Shown: positions 33,093-41,461 of the stretch, piece by piece
Layout of the letters: the number at the start of each line of letters is the position of its first letter
How positions within the stretch are numbered: position 1 is the first letter of the stretch
The notes under the pieces: model-generated
What the model was told of the DNA's origin: nothing
The model's database searches: none
What the model saw: the letters and a program-made list of their open reading frames with translations, nothing else
Source of the DNA: an uncultured Brevundimonas sp.
GTDB lineage: Bacteria > Pseudomonadota > Alphaproteobacteria > Caulobacterales > Caulobacteraceae
Assembly: GCF_947305955.1 (NCBI RefSeq)
Contig: NZ_CAMZFB010000016.1
Span: forward strand, 1 to 48,917
Direction of reading: 5' to 3'
Length of the DNA stretch: 48,917 nucleotides
Program-made: the position numbers and the translations under genes

Positions 33093-34628
33093 ATGCTGAA
33101 ACGCAAGGAGTTCATTCTGGGGGCCGCTGTCGGCCTGACTTTCGCTGCTGCCGCAACGGCGGGCGGGGTCATCCAGTGGCCGGGAGCCGAGGCGGCACCG
33201 GCGTCAGCCTCACGGCTGGTGCCTTCTGCCGGCGCATCGGGCCTGGCGTTTGCGCCGCCGCAGGGCGCGCCGCTCAGCTTTGCCGATATCTTCGAACAGG
33301 TCTCGCCTGCCGTAGTCCAGATCGACGTCAAGACGCGGATCGAGCGCCGTCGCGCCATCCGCATTCCGGGCCTGCCTTTCCCGTTCGGCGATCCGCGTGA
33401 AGGCGGAGCTGACGCCGAGCCCGAAACCCAACTGGCACCGGGCACCGGCTCGGGCTTCTTTATCTCGGCTGACGGATTTATCGTCACCAACAATCACGTT
33501 GTCGCCAATGCCGAGGAAATCACCGTCAAACTCAGCGATGGCCGCAGCCTGAAGGCTTCGCTCGTGGGGCGTGACGAAGCGTCCGATCTGGCCGTGATCA
33601 AGGTTGAAGGCAGCGCCTTCCCGTTCGTGACCTTTGAGGAAACGTCCGAGCCGCGCGTGGGCGACTGGGTTATCTCGGTCGGTAACCCGTTCGGTCTGGG
33701 TGGCACGGCTACGGCCGGTATCGTGTCGGGCAAGTCGCGCGACATCGGCGGCGGTGTGGCCAACGACTTCCTGCAGATCGACTCGGCCATCAACCGTGGC
33801 AACTCGGGCGGTCCGACGTTTGACATCTATGGTCGCGTGATCGGCGTGAACACCGCCATCTTCACCCCGTCGGGCGGTTCGGTCGGTATCGGCTTTGCCA
33901 TTCCGGCCAAGACGGCCAAGGAAATTACCGACCGCCTGATCCGTGGCGAGAAGATCGAGCGCGGCTACCTCGGCGTCCAGATCACCGATCTGAGCGCAGA
34001 GATGAAGGAGGCTCTGGGTCTTGATGCCGACACCAAGGGTGCCTTTGTGGCCCAGGTGACGGCGGGCTCGCCCGCGGCCGAAGGTGGCCTGCGCGAAGAG
34101 GACATTGTCGTCTCGATCAATGGCACGGCTGTGGATGGCAGCTCGGCCCTGACGCGCCGCGTGGCAGCGGCCAAGCCGGGTGACCGTCTGCGTCTGGAGG
34201 TCCTGCGTGAGGGCCGCAGTATTACGGTGGATGTCCGCTCGGGCCGTCGTCCCTCGGAAGAGGAACTGAACCGCGAGCTTGAGGGCGAAGGCCCGCAGGC
34301 CGAAGCCCCGTCGGCACCGTCGGGCACCGAGGTCGAGGGCATGACTGTCACCGCCCTGACGTCGGCGCTGCGGGACCGCTATGACCTGCCGTCCAACGTC
34401 AACGGCGTGGTGGTCACCTCGGTCGAGCCGGGCTCTGAAGCGGGCAAGATCGGTCTTCCGGCGGGCATCGTTATCCTGCGCGCCAACAACCGTCCGGTGA
34501 CGACGGCACAAGAGTTCCGTGCCGCTGTTGATGCCGCCCGCAGCGCAGGCCGTCCGTCGGTCCTTCTGATGGTCCGCTATCAGGGCAGCAACCGCTCTCT
34601 GGTTCTGCCGCTGGCCAAACGCAACTAG
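33093..34628 (+). CDS. degP: Periplasmic serine protease of the DegP/HtrA (Do) family
   Basis: 511 residues from the ATG at 33093, with AAAGGA upstream; a longer frame begins at 33015. Signal/anchor ~1-25. The protease triad is visible: His135 in TNNHVVAN, Asp165 in ASDLAVIK, Ser238 in NRGNSGGPTFD. Two PDZ domains follow (~285-385 and ~410-505). It degrades or refolds damaged envelope proteins. It sits between the cytochrome operon and a second two-component system, the cycHJKL-degP order seen in rhizobia. Confidence 0.95.
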   Translation: MLKRKEFILGAAVGLTFAAAATAGGVIQWPGAEAAPASASRLVPSAGASGLAFAPPQGAPLSFADIFEQVSPAVVQIDVKTRIERRRAIRIPGLPFPFGDPREGGADAEPETQLAPGTGSGFFISADGFIVTNNHVVANAEEITVKLSDGRSLKASLVGRDEASDLAVIKVEGSAFPFVTFEETSEPRVGDWVISVGNPFGLGGTATAGIVSGKSRDIGGGVANDFLQIDSAINRGNSGGPTFDIYGRVIGVNTAIFTPSGGSVGIGFAIPAKTAKEITDRLIRGEKIERGYLGVQITDLSAEMKEALGLDADTKGAFVAQVTAGSPAAEGGLREEDIVVSINGTAVDGSSALTRRVAAAKPGDRLRLEVLREGRSITVDVRSGRRPSEEELNRELEGEGPQAEAPSAPSGTEVEGMTVTALTSALRDRYDLPSNVNGVVVTSVEPGSEAGKIGLPAGIVILRANNRPVTTAQEFRAAVDAARSAGRPSVLLMVRYQGSNRSLVLPLAKRN

Positions 34629-34732
34629 GCGTCAATTGTGCCCGAAAGGGGATCAAACCTGACGAGGGATTAACTCGGGATTTCGGCGGTGATCTGTTAA
34701 GGTTGCCGCCGAAAGTCCGATTGGAGGGGTTC

Positions 34733-35404
34733 ATGCGTATTCTGGTTGTCGAAGACGACGCCGAGGCAGCAACCGCAATGGTGCGCGGCCTTACCGAGGC
34801 CGGTCACGACGTCACCCATGCTGTGGATGGCGCATTCGGTCTGCTGGAGGCCCAAAAGGGCGGTTACGACGTCTATGTCGTCGACCGTATGATGCCGCGT
34901 CTGGACGGTATCGGCATGGTTGAGACCCTGCGCAAGGGCGGGGACCAGACGCCGGTTCTGTTCCTGTCGGCCCTTGGCGAGGTCGAGGACCGCGTGGTGG
35001 GCCTGAAGGCCGGTGCCGACGACTATCTGGTCAAACCCTACGCCTTTGCCGAGCTGATCGCCCGCGTCGAGGCCCTGTCGCGCCGCCGTGAGACGGGCGG
35101 TGTCCAGACCGTGCTCAAGGTCGGCGAGCTGGAAATGAACCTGATCGCCCGCACCGTGACCCGCGAAGGTCAGGACATCGACCTGCAACCGCGCGAGTTC
35201 CAGCTGCTGGAGTTCCTGATGCGCCACGCTGGCCAGTCGGTGACCCGCACCATGCTGCTGGAGAAGGTGTGGGAATACCACTTCGACCCCCAGACCAACG
35301 TCATCGACGTCCACATCAGCCGCCTGCGCTCGAAGATCGACAAGGGCTTTGACCGTGCCATGCTTCAGACCGTGCGCGGCGCGGGGTACCGGCTTGAGGC
35401 CTAA
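34733..35404 (+). CDS. OmpR-family response regulator
   Basis: 223 residues from the ATG at 34733, with GGAGGGG upstream. Receiver with Asp51 in VVDRMMPRLDG and Lys101 in LVKPYAF; winged-helix domain ~125-222 ending LQTVRGAGYRLEA. The kinase follows after nine bases. The pair is an unnamed two-component system that in rhizobia sits between degP and glnE. A likely trigger is envelope stress, judged only by the neighbours. Confidence 0.92.
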   Translation: MRILVVEDDAEAATAMVRGLTEAGHDVTHAVDGAFGLLEAQKGGYDVYVVDRMMPRLDGIGMVETLRKGGDQTPVLFLSALGEVEDRVVGLKAGADDYLVKPYAFAELIARVEALSRRRETGGVQTVLKVGELEMNLIARTVTREGQDIDLQPREFQLLEFLMRHAGQSVTRTMLLEKVWEYHFDPQTNVIDVHISRLRSKIDKGFDRAMLQTVRGAGYRLEA

Positions 35405-35413
35405 GGGCCTCCT

Positions 35414-36835
35414 ATGCGGCTAAAGACACTTTTCCGGCGTACGCCATTCCGCCTGACGCTGCTGTTTCTGGCCCTGTTTGTGGGGATCGCCAGCGCGGTG
35501 ATGGCCTATGTCTATATGGCATCGGCCGCAGAGGCGCGGGCGCGCGCGGAAGTCAGTGTCAGGGCCGAGGTTGAAACTCTGGTGGGCATCTATGGCGCGC
35601 GCGGCCTTGATGCCCTCAACCAGTCGCTGATCGACCGCACACTGCGCGGCGACAAATATCTGTATCGCCTGCGCGATGCCTCGGGCGAGGTGGTCACGGG
35701 CAATATCTCCGAACTGCCGCCCGGCGTGGACAGCGGCAATTGGGAAATCTTCCGCCTGACCGACACCGATCCCGAAGGGCGGGTCGAGCACCGCAAATCC
35801 ATCGGCATCGATACGGCCCTGACCGGCGGCGAGCACCTGTTCGTCGGCGAGGACATCGGCGACATCGAAGCCTATCTGGATCGCCTGACACAGGCGCTGT
35901 GGATGGCGATGATCATCGTGCTGGCGCTGGGTATCGGCGGTGGTCTGCTGGTCAGCCGCCGTGTGGAAATGGCCATGGGACGGCTGAACCGCGTGGTGAC
36001 GGCGGTTCAGGAAGGCGATCTGAAAAAGCGGGTCGCCGTTCGCAATTCCGGCGACGAACTGGACGAGCTTTCCATCGGCTTGAACACCATGCTGGACCGG
36101 CTGGAAGGCTCGATGGCGTCCATCCGCCATGCGGGCGATGCCATTGCCCACGACCTGCGCTCGCCGCTGACCCGTATGCGCGCCAAGCTGGAGGTCGCGC
36201 TGATCGACGCCGAGGCCGGTCGCATCTCGGGCGTCGATGCGCTGGAACTGGCGCTGGGCGAGGCGGACAGCCTGCTGAAAACCTTCAACACCGTTCTGGC
36301 CATCGCCCGCCTTCAGGCCGGTGGTGCGCCCGACCCGCGCGTGTTCGATGCGGCCTCTCTGGGCCGTGACATGGCTGAACTCTATGAGTTCGCCGGTGAG
36401 GAAAAGGACATCGAGTTTGCCTCGGAGATCGAGGACAATCTGATGGTCGAGGCCAACCAACCCTTCCTTGCACAGGCGCTGGCCAATCTGATCGATAACG
36501 CCATCAAATATACCCCCGCCGGTGGTGCGGTGATGTTCCGCGCCCGCCGCAAGTCCAATGGCGAGATCGAATATTCGGTCACCGACAACGGGCCGGGCAT
36601 CCCCGAGGAAGACCGCGAGCGCGTGCTGCAACGCTTTGTGCGTCTGGACAGCAGCCGCACCGAGCCGGGGTCGGGCCTTGGCCTGTCGCTGGTTACCGCT
36701 GTGGCGGAGGCCCACGGTGGACGGATCGAATTGGCCGAGGGACCGGGGGCTTTTGATGGACGCGGGCCCGGACTTCGTGTTGCATTGGTGCTGCCTCCCG
36801 CACCTGAAAACGCCACATCTTCCGATAGCGAATGA
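35414..36835 (+). CDS. Sensor histidine kinase with HAMP domain
   Basis: 473 residues. Membrane segments ~14-35 and ~160-181 bracket a periplasmic domain of about 125 residues, then a HAMP linker (~182-235). Phospho-accepting His246 in IAHDLRSPL; ATPase boxes NLIDNAIKYTP, DNGPGIP and GSGLGLSLV. It partners the preceding regulator. Its stop overlaps glnE (ATGA), so glnE may be co-transcribed with it. Confidence 0.92.
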   Translation: MRLKTLFRRTPFRLTLLFLALFVGIASAVMAYVYMASAAEARARAEVSVRAEVETLVGIYGARGLDALNQSLIDRTLRGDKYLYRLRDASGEVVTGNISELPPGVDSGNWEIFRLTDTDPEGRVEHRKSIGIDTALTGGEHLFVGEDIGDIEAYLDRLTQALWMAMIIVLALGIGGGLLVSRRVEMAMGRLNRVVTAVQEGDLKKRVAVRNSGDELDELSIGLNTMLDRLEGSMASIRHAGDAIAHDLRSPLTRMRAKLEVALIDAEAGRISGVDALELALGEADSLLKTFNTVLAIARLQAGGAPDPRVFDAASLGRDMAELYEFAGEEKDIEFASEIEDNLMVEANQPFLAQALANLIDNAIKYTPAGGAVMFRARRKSNGEIEYSVTDNGPGIPEEDRERVLQRFVRLDSSRTEPGSGLGLSLVTAVAEAHGGRIELAEGPGAFDGRGPGLRVALVLPPAPENATSSDSE

Positions 36836-39738
36836 CTGAAACAGCCCTGCCCCTGATCGCCCGTATCGGCCCTTGCGGCCCCGTCAGCGATCAGGATGCC
36901 GCCGCCCGTCTGTATGAGCGACTGTCGGAATCGGCTGCCGAGGCAGGGTGGAAATCCGATCTGGATCAGGCGTGGGACGCGCTGGCTCCCGTCTTTGCGG
37001 CGTCCTCCTATCTGGGGGGGATTGCCCGCCGCTGGCCCGCGATGTTGCACCGTGTCCTGACCAGTGTGCCGGAAGAGCGGCTGGAACAGATACTGGCCGA
37101 AACCACCGCGCTGGAAGGCGGGCCGGACGAGGCCAAGTCTCCGCTGCGACTGTTAAAGGCCGAGCTTCACCTGCTGACGGCATTGTCCGATCTGGGCGGC
37201 GTGTGGGACCTTGATCAGGTCACCCGCGCCATCGCCCACTTTGCCGATGCGGCGGCGCAAGCGGCCCTGAAAGCCACGGCGGCCGACTGGCGCAGGCGCG
37301 GTAAGCTGACGTCGCAGCCGGATGATCCGCGCGGTCCTGTGCCGGGGCTATTTGTGCTGGCCATGGGCAAGGGCGGCGCGTTCGAGCTGAACTATTCGTC
37401 CGATATCGATCTCAGCCTCTTTTATGACCCCGAGGTGCTGGGCGCGGTTCTGGACGACAGCGTGGAAATCCAGAACTTCTGCAACCGTCTGGCCCAAGGT
37501 CTGGCGACCCTGCTGACCGAGCGGACGGGCGAGGGCTATGTCTTCCGCGTGGACCTGCGCCTGCGGCCCGACCCGTCATCGACGCCGCCTGTTGTCGCTG
37601 CGCCCATGGCTCTGGCCTATTACGAGAGCGTCGGACAGAACTGGGAACGCGCCGCCTTCATCAAGGCGCGGGTGTGCGCGGGCGATATCGCGGCGGGGCA
37701 AGATTTCCTGTCCCAGCTCAAGCCCTTTGTCTGGCGTCGCAGCCTCGACTATCAGGCCGTGCTGGACATCCAGTCGATCAAGAAACAGATCCACGCCTAT
37801 AAGACGGGCGACGGTCTGGATGCGGCGGGGGCCAATTTGAAACTCGGTCGCGGCGGCATCCGCGAGATCGAATTCTATGTGCAGACCCAGCAACTGATCC
37901 TTGGCGGTCGTAATCCGGCGCTACAATCCTCGCGCACGCTGGAGGCGCTGGAGGCGCTGACCAAGGCGGGTCATGTGACGCCCGAGGCGTGCGATCAACT
38001 GAAAGCCGCCTATGGCATTCTGCGCGATCTGGAACACCGCGTTCAGATGCTGGAGGACGAGCAGACCCACGCCCTGCCCGAGGATGACACCCGACGCGCC
38101 AAGGTGGCGGCCCTCTATGGTCAGGATGATCTGGCCGAGTTCGACCGCTCGATCGAAAACCTTCTGGTCAGCGTCAACCGCATCTATGGCGAGCTGTTCG
38201 ATGACGGCGAGCAGCTGTCATCGGACATGGGCAGTCTGGTGTTCACTGGCGTCGATAATGACCCCGGCACGCTGGAGACCCTGTCGCGCATGGGCTTCAC
38301 CGAACCCGCCAGTGTTTCGGACACCATCCGAAACTGGCACCACGGCCACATTCCCGCGACCCGTTCGGCGCGGGGGCGCGAACTGTTCACCCGTCTGGCC
38401 CCGCGTCTGCTGGAAGCGGTGGCGGCGACGGGCGCACCCGATGCGGCGTTCCGGCGCTTTGCCACCTTCTTCTCGGGTCTGAAGGCAGGGGTGCAGGTAC
38501 AGGCCCTGTTCCTGAACCAGCCGCACCTGTTCGAAATGGTGGTGGGCATCATGGCCTTTGCGCCGAGGCTGGCCCGCAGTCTGGGGCGACAGCCACAGGC
38601 GCTGGACGGTATTCTGGACGCCCGCTTCTTTGTGCCGCTGGGCGAGGATACGGGTGTCGCCGACCAGTTGGTGGCCGAAACCCGCGCTGCCGGCGATTTC
38701 GAGGAGGCGATGAATGCGGCCCGCCGCCTGCATCGCGAACAGGCCTTCCGCATCGGCATGAACATCATCACGGGGCGCACCTCGCCGGTACAGGCGGGCC
38801 TGACGACGACCTCGCTGGCCGATGCCTGTATTCGCGGTCTGGCCCCTGCGGCCCTGGCCGAGGCCGAGCGCATGGGCGGGCGTCTGGACGGGGGCGAGGT
38901 GGCCGTGGTGGCCCTTGGCAAGTCTGGCTCGCGCGAGATGACGGCGGGATCCGATCTGGACCTGATGACCATCTACATGGCCCCGTCCGATGCCATGAGC
39001 GCGACCAAGGGCTGGGGCGCGGAAACCTTCTATGGAAGGTTCACCCAGCGCCTGATCGCGGCCCTGTCCTCCCACACCGCCGAAGGGGCGTTGTACGAGG
39101 TCGATATGCGGCTGCGCCCGACAGGGTCAAAGGGACCGGTGTCGGTGCGGCTGAACACCTTCGTCGACTACTATGCCGAAGAGGCCGACACGTGGGAGTT
39201 CATGGCCCTGACACGCGCCCGCGTGGTCTGGGCGACCACGGACGCCTTTGCCCAAGAGGTCACTGCGACACTGGAACAGGTGCTGCGCCGTCCACGACCG
39301 GGCGTCGATATCGCTGCCGATGTCCGCAAGATGCGCGACCTGATGGATCGCGAGCGGCGCCCGAAAGGGTTCTGGGACAACAAACTGTCGGCAGGGGCGC
39401 AGGTCGATGCCGAGTTCGTGGCCCAATACCGCCAGTTGATGGGTGCACCGCACGGCAAGCCTCTGACTGTATCGACGCTGGAAGCGCTGGCCGATGATCC
39501 GGTGCTGCGCGAAAGCTGGCTGACCCACCAACAGCTGGGGCAGGTCATGGCCTGCGCCTTCGACGGTCGGGGCGATCCGGACGAGGAGCCGGCCGGCTTC
39601 CAGCAGCGACTGGCCATGGCCGCGGGCCAGCCGGACTATGATGCGCTGAAAGCCCATCTGATTGATCTGCGCCGTCGGGCGCGTGAAGCCTTCGAGGCTG
39701 TTCTGCCGCCGGTGACCGACGCCACCTCCGAACATTGA
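36832..39738 (+). CDS. glnE: Bifunctional glutamine synthetase adenylyltransferase/deadenylylase
   Basis: 968 residues, full length. It attaches or removes AMP on glutamine synthetase according to nitrogen status, under PII control. Two nucleotidyltransferase domains are visible: the first (removal) at GKGGAFELNYSSDIDL and the second (addition) at GKSGSREMTAGSDLDLMTIY. Each has the D-x-D metal pair. The start overlaps the kinase gene stop, which puts a nitrogen gene at the end of an envelope operon. Confidence 0.95.
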   Translation: MTETALPLIARIGPCGPVSDQDAAARLYERLSESAAEAGWKSDLDQAWDALAPVFAASSYLGGIARRWPAMLHRVLTSVPEERLEQILAETTALEGGPDEAKSPLRLLKAELHLLTALSDLGGVWDLDQVTRAIAHFADAAAQAALKATAADWRRRGKLTSQPDDPRGPVPGLFVLAMGKGGAFELNYSSDIDLSLFYDPEVLGAVLDDSVEIQNFCNRLAQGLATLLTERTGEGYVFRVDLRLRPDPSSTPPVVAAPMALAYYESVGQNWERAAFIKARVCAGDIAAGQDFLSQLKPFVWRRSLDYQAVLDIQSIKKQIHAYKTGDGLDAAGANLKLGRGGIREIEFYVQTQQLILGGRNPALQSSRTLEALEALTKAGHVTPEACDQLKAAYGILRDLEHRVQMLEDEQTHALPEDDTRRAKVAALYGQDDLAEFDRSIENLLVSVNRIYGELFDDGEQLSSDMGSLVFTGVDNDPGTLETLSRMGFTEPASVSDTIRNWHHGHIPATRSARGRELFTRLAPRLLEAVAATGAPDAAFRRFATFFSGLKAGVQVQALFLNQPHLFEMVVGIMAFAPRLARSLGRQPQALDGILDARFFVPLGEDTGVADQLVAETRAAGDFEEAMNAARRLHREQAFRIGMNIITGRTSPVQAGLTTTSLADACIRGLAPAALAEAERMGGRLDGGEVAVVALGKSGSREMTAGSDLDLMTIYMAPSDAMSATKGWGAETFYGRFTQRLIAALSSHTAEGALYEVDMRLRPTGSKGPVSVRLNTFVDYYAEEADTWEFMALTRARVVWATTDAFAQEVTATLEQVLRRPRPGVDIAADVRKMRDLMDRERRPKGFWDNKLSAGAQVDAEFVAQYRQLMGAPHGKPLTVSTLEALADDPVLRESWLTHQQLGQVMACAFDGRGDPDEEPAGFQQRLAMAAGQPDYDALKAHLIDLRRRAREAFEAVLPPVTDATSEH

Positions 39739-39955
39739 TGTCTGCCGCGCGACGGAAAACCGTGACTGTCGCGTTTAATCCGTCGTTCTCGCTATCGACG
39801 GGTGGATCACATGCAGACGTCAGGAAGATGGAGGTCCGTGCGCAATGCGCCGTCGCGGTCTCTTGGCGTATGCGTCGATGTGCGGCAAAGGAGGGCGGAC
39901 TCCCCCGTGGTCCATCCGGTCTGGCTGGTCTCCACATCTGCGGCAAGAGGTAGCC

Positions 39956-40519
39956 TTGGCACGGATCGACGATCCCGACGAAGACTTGCTATGCCGCGTC
40001 GCGCAGGGCGACCCAGCGGCCATCCAGTCCATGGTATCGCGCAAGCTTCCGCGATTGCTGACCTTGGCGACGCGCATGCTGTCCGATGCGGTCGAGGCCG
40101 AGGATGTGGCGCAGGAAGCCATGCTGCGGGTCTGGAAACAGGCCCCGCGATGGAAGCCCGGAGAGGCCAGGTTCGACACCTGGCTGCATCGTGTGGCGAT
40201 GAACCTCTGCTACGATCGTTTGCGCCGTCGCCGCGAGACGCTGATGGACACCGTGCCGGAAACGGTGGACGAGGGGCCCGCACCGGATCGGGGATTGCTG
40301 GCTGCAGAGACGGGGGCACGGGTTCAGGCCTGTCTGATGCGCTTGCCGGATCGGCAGCGCGAGGCCATCGTCCTGTGTCACTATCAGGAACTGGGAAATA
40401 TAGAGGCCGCCCGCATCATGGATGTCAGCGTGGAAGCCTTGGAAAGCCTGCTGTCGCGGGCCCGTCGCAGCTTGCGGGCATCACTGGCCGATATGGCTCC
40501 GATGCGTCGTGGAGGGTAA
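39956..40519 (+). CDS. ECF-type RNA polymerase sigma factor
   Basis: 187 residues from a TTG at 39956 with AAGAGG just upstream; an ATG at 39845 would give a 224-residue product with an unlikely basic lead. Region 2 reads AEDVAQEAMLRVWKQ, and region 4 has LPDRQREAIVLCHYQELGNIEAARIMDVSVEALESLLSRARR, here a standard helix-turn-helix. ECF factors redirect polymerase when their anti-sigma is released. A TM-containing partner and a metal-sensor-like protein follow in a tight operon. The start codon is the weakest part of the call. Confidence 0.88.
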   Translation: MARIDDPDEDLLCRVAQGDPAAIQSMVSRKLPRLLTLATRMLSDAVEAEDVAQEAMLRVWKQAPRWKPGEARFDTWLHRVAMNLCYDRLRRRRETLMDTVPETVDEGPAPDRGLLAAETGARVQACLMRLPDRQREAIVLCHYQELGNIEAARIMDVSVEALESLLSRARRSLRASLADMAPMRRGG

Positions 40520-40526
40520 TGTCAGC

Positions 40527-40970
40527 ATGACCCCTGACCGTTTTTCTTATCTGTTGGACGCCTATGGAGCCGACTTTGCCCGCTGGCCGCAGGCCGAGCG
40601 CGATGCGGCGCGTCTGGCGCGGGATGCCGATCCGGCCATCAAGGTCCTTTGGGATGAGGCGCAGGCGTTTGACGACCTGATCGCCCTGCCGCGCGTTGCG
40701 CCCGACGCCGATCTGCGCGAGCGCGTGATTGCCATGGCCGCCACCGCAGGCCTTCGTCCGCGCGCGCCGCTCAATCGCTGGTTCTCCCTGTGGTCGGGGG
40801 CGGGCATTGCCGCAACCGGCGTGGCGGGCGCTTTGCTGGGTGTCGTCTTGGCCAATCACCTCAACGCACCGATGCGCGCCGAGACCGTCCTTTATCAGGC
40901 CAGCCTGCAGGCCACCGACGATGTCGATGTGCTGGGCATGGATGTCGCCTCGCTGGAGGATATGCACTGA
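40527..40970 (+). CDS. Putative membrane anti-sigma factor
   Basis: 147 residues from the ATG at 40527. The N-terminal cytoplasmic part (FSYLLDAYGADFARWPQ...) is helical, one membrane segment lies at ~88-110 (SLWSGAGIAATGVAGALLG), and a short periplasmic tail follows. It has no Cys, so it is not a zinc-binding anti-sigma. Position after the ECF gene and a TGATG overlap with the periplasmic gene are the main evidence. The N-terminal FDAYGADxxRWP pattern recurs in Caulobacterales ECF operons. Identity is inferred from context. Confidence 0.7.
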   Translation: MTPDRFSYLLDAYGADFARWPQAERDAARLARDADPAIKVLWDEAQAFDDLIALPRVAPDADLRERVIAMAATAGLRPRAPLNRWFSLWSGAGIAATGVAGALLGVVLANHLNAPMRAETVLYQASLQATDDVDVLGMDVASLEDMH

Positions 40971-41461
40971 TGCGGCGGATGAAATTTGCCTTGGCGGCTT
41001 CGGTCGCGCTCAACGTCTTTCTGGTCGCGGGCGGCGTGGCTTTGTGGCTGAGCGTGCAGGAAGGCCGCAAGGCCGAACAGCAGCACAAGCTGTCCCGATC
41101 CGAAATGGTCATGGAGCTGGTGAGTACCCGTTCGCCCGCCGTGGCCGAACCGATCAAGGCACGTCTTCGCGAGATCGCACTGGCCGCGCGTCCTGATTTT
41201 CAGGAAGCCCGCAAGGCGCGTCTGGCTGCCATCGAGCAAACCGAATCCGATCAATTTGACGCTGCCGAGGTTGCGGGCCTGCTGGAGCAGTCGCGCGCTT
41301 CGGAAATGCGCGGTCGTGCACGTCTGGAAGCGGGGGCGGTAGCCGTTCTGGCCGATCAGGCCCCAGAGGATCGCAAGGCCCTGGCGCGCATCCTGTCACG
41401 GCACCATCCCCATGCCCCGTTGCAGCGGACGCCTTCACAAGGCCAAGCCAAGGCGGATTAA
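40970..41461 (+). CDS. Periplasmic heavy-metal sensor-like protein (CnrR/ZraP/Spy-like)
   Basis: 163 residues; ATG at 40970 overlaps the previous stop (an ATG at 40979 is possible). An N-terminal membrane anchor (~5-25), then a helical periplasmic domain of ~110 residues with Arg/Glu pairs (LREIALAARPDFQEARKARLAAIE) typical of the metal-resistance sensor family. HHPHAP near the C-terminus is a possible metal site. It is the third gene of an ECF-anti-sigma-sensor operon, parallel to CnrYXH. The metal is unknown, and envelope stress is an alternative signal. Confidence 0.75.
   Translation: MRRMKFALAASVALNVFLVAGGVALWLSVQEGRKAEQQHKLSRSEMVMELVSTRSPAVAEPIKARLREIALAARPDFQEARKARLAAIEQTESDQFDAAEVAGLLEQSRASEMRGRARLEAGAVAVLADQAPEDRKALARILSRHHPHAPLQRTPSQGQAKAD

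Noticed and set aside
39739..39955. ECF-type promoter GGAAAAC...CGTTT upstream of the sigma gene
   Set aside because: The spacing between the two elements is too short for the known ECF promoter forms; left unassigned.
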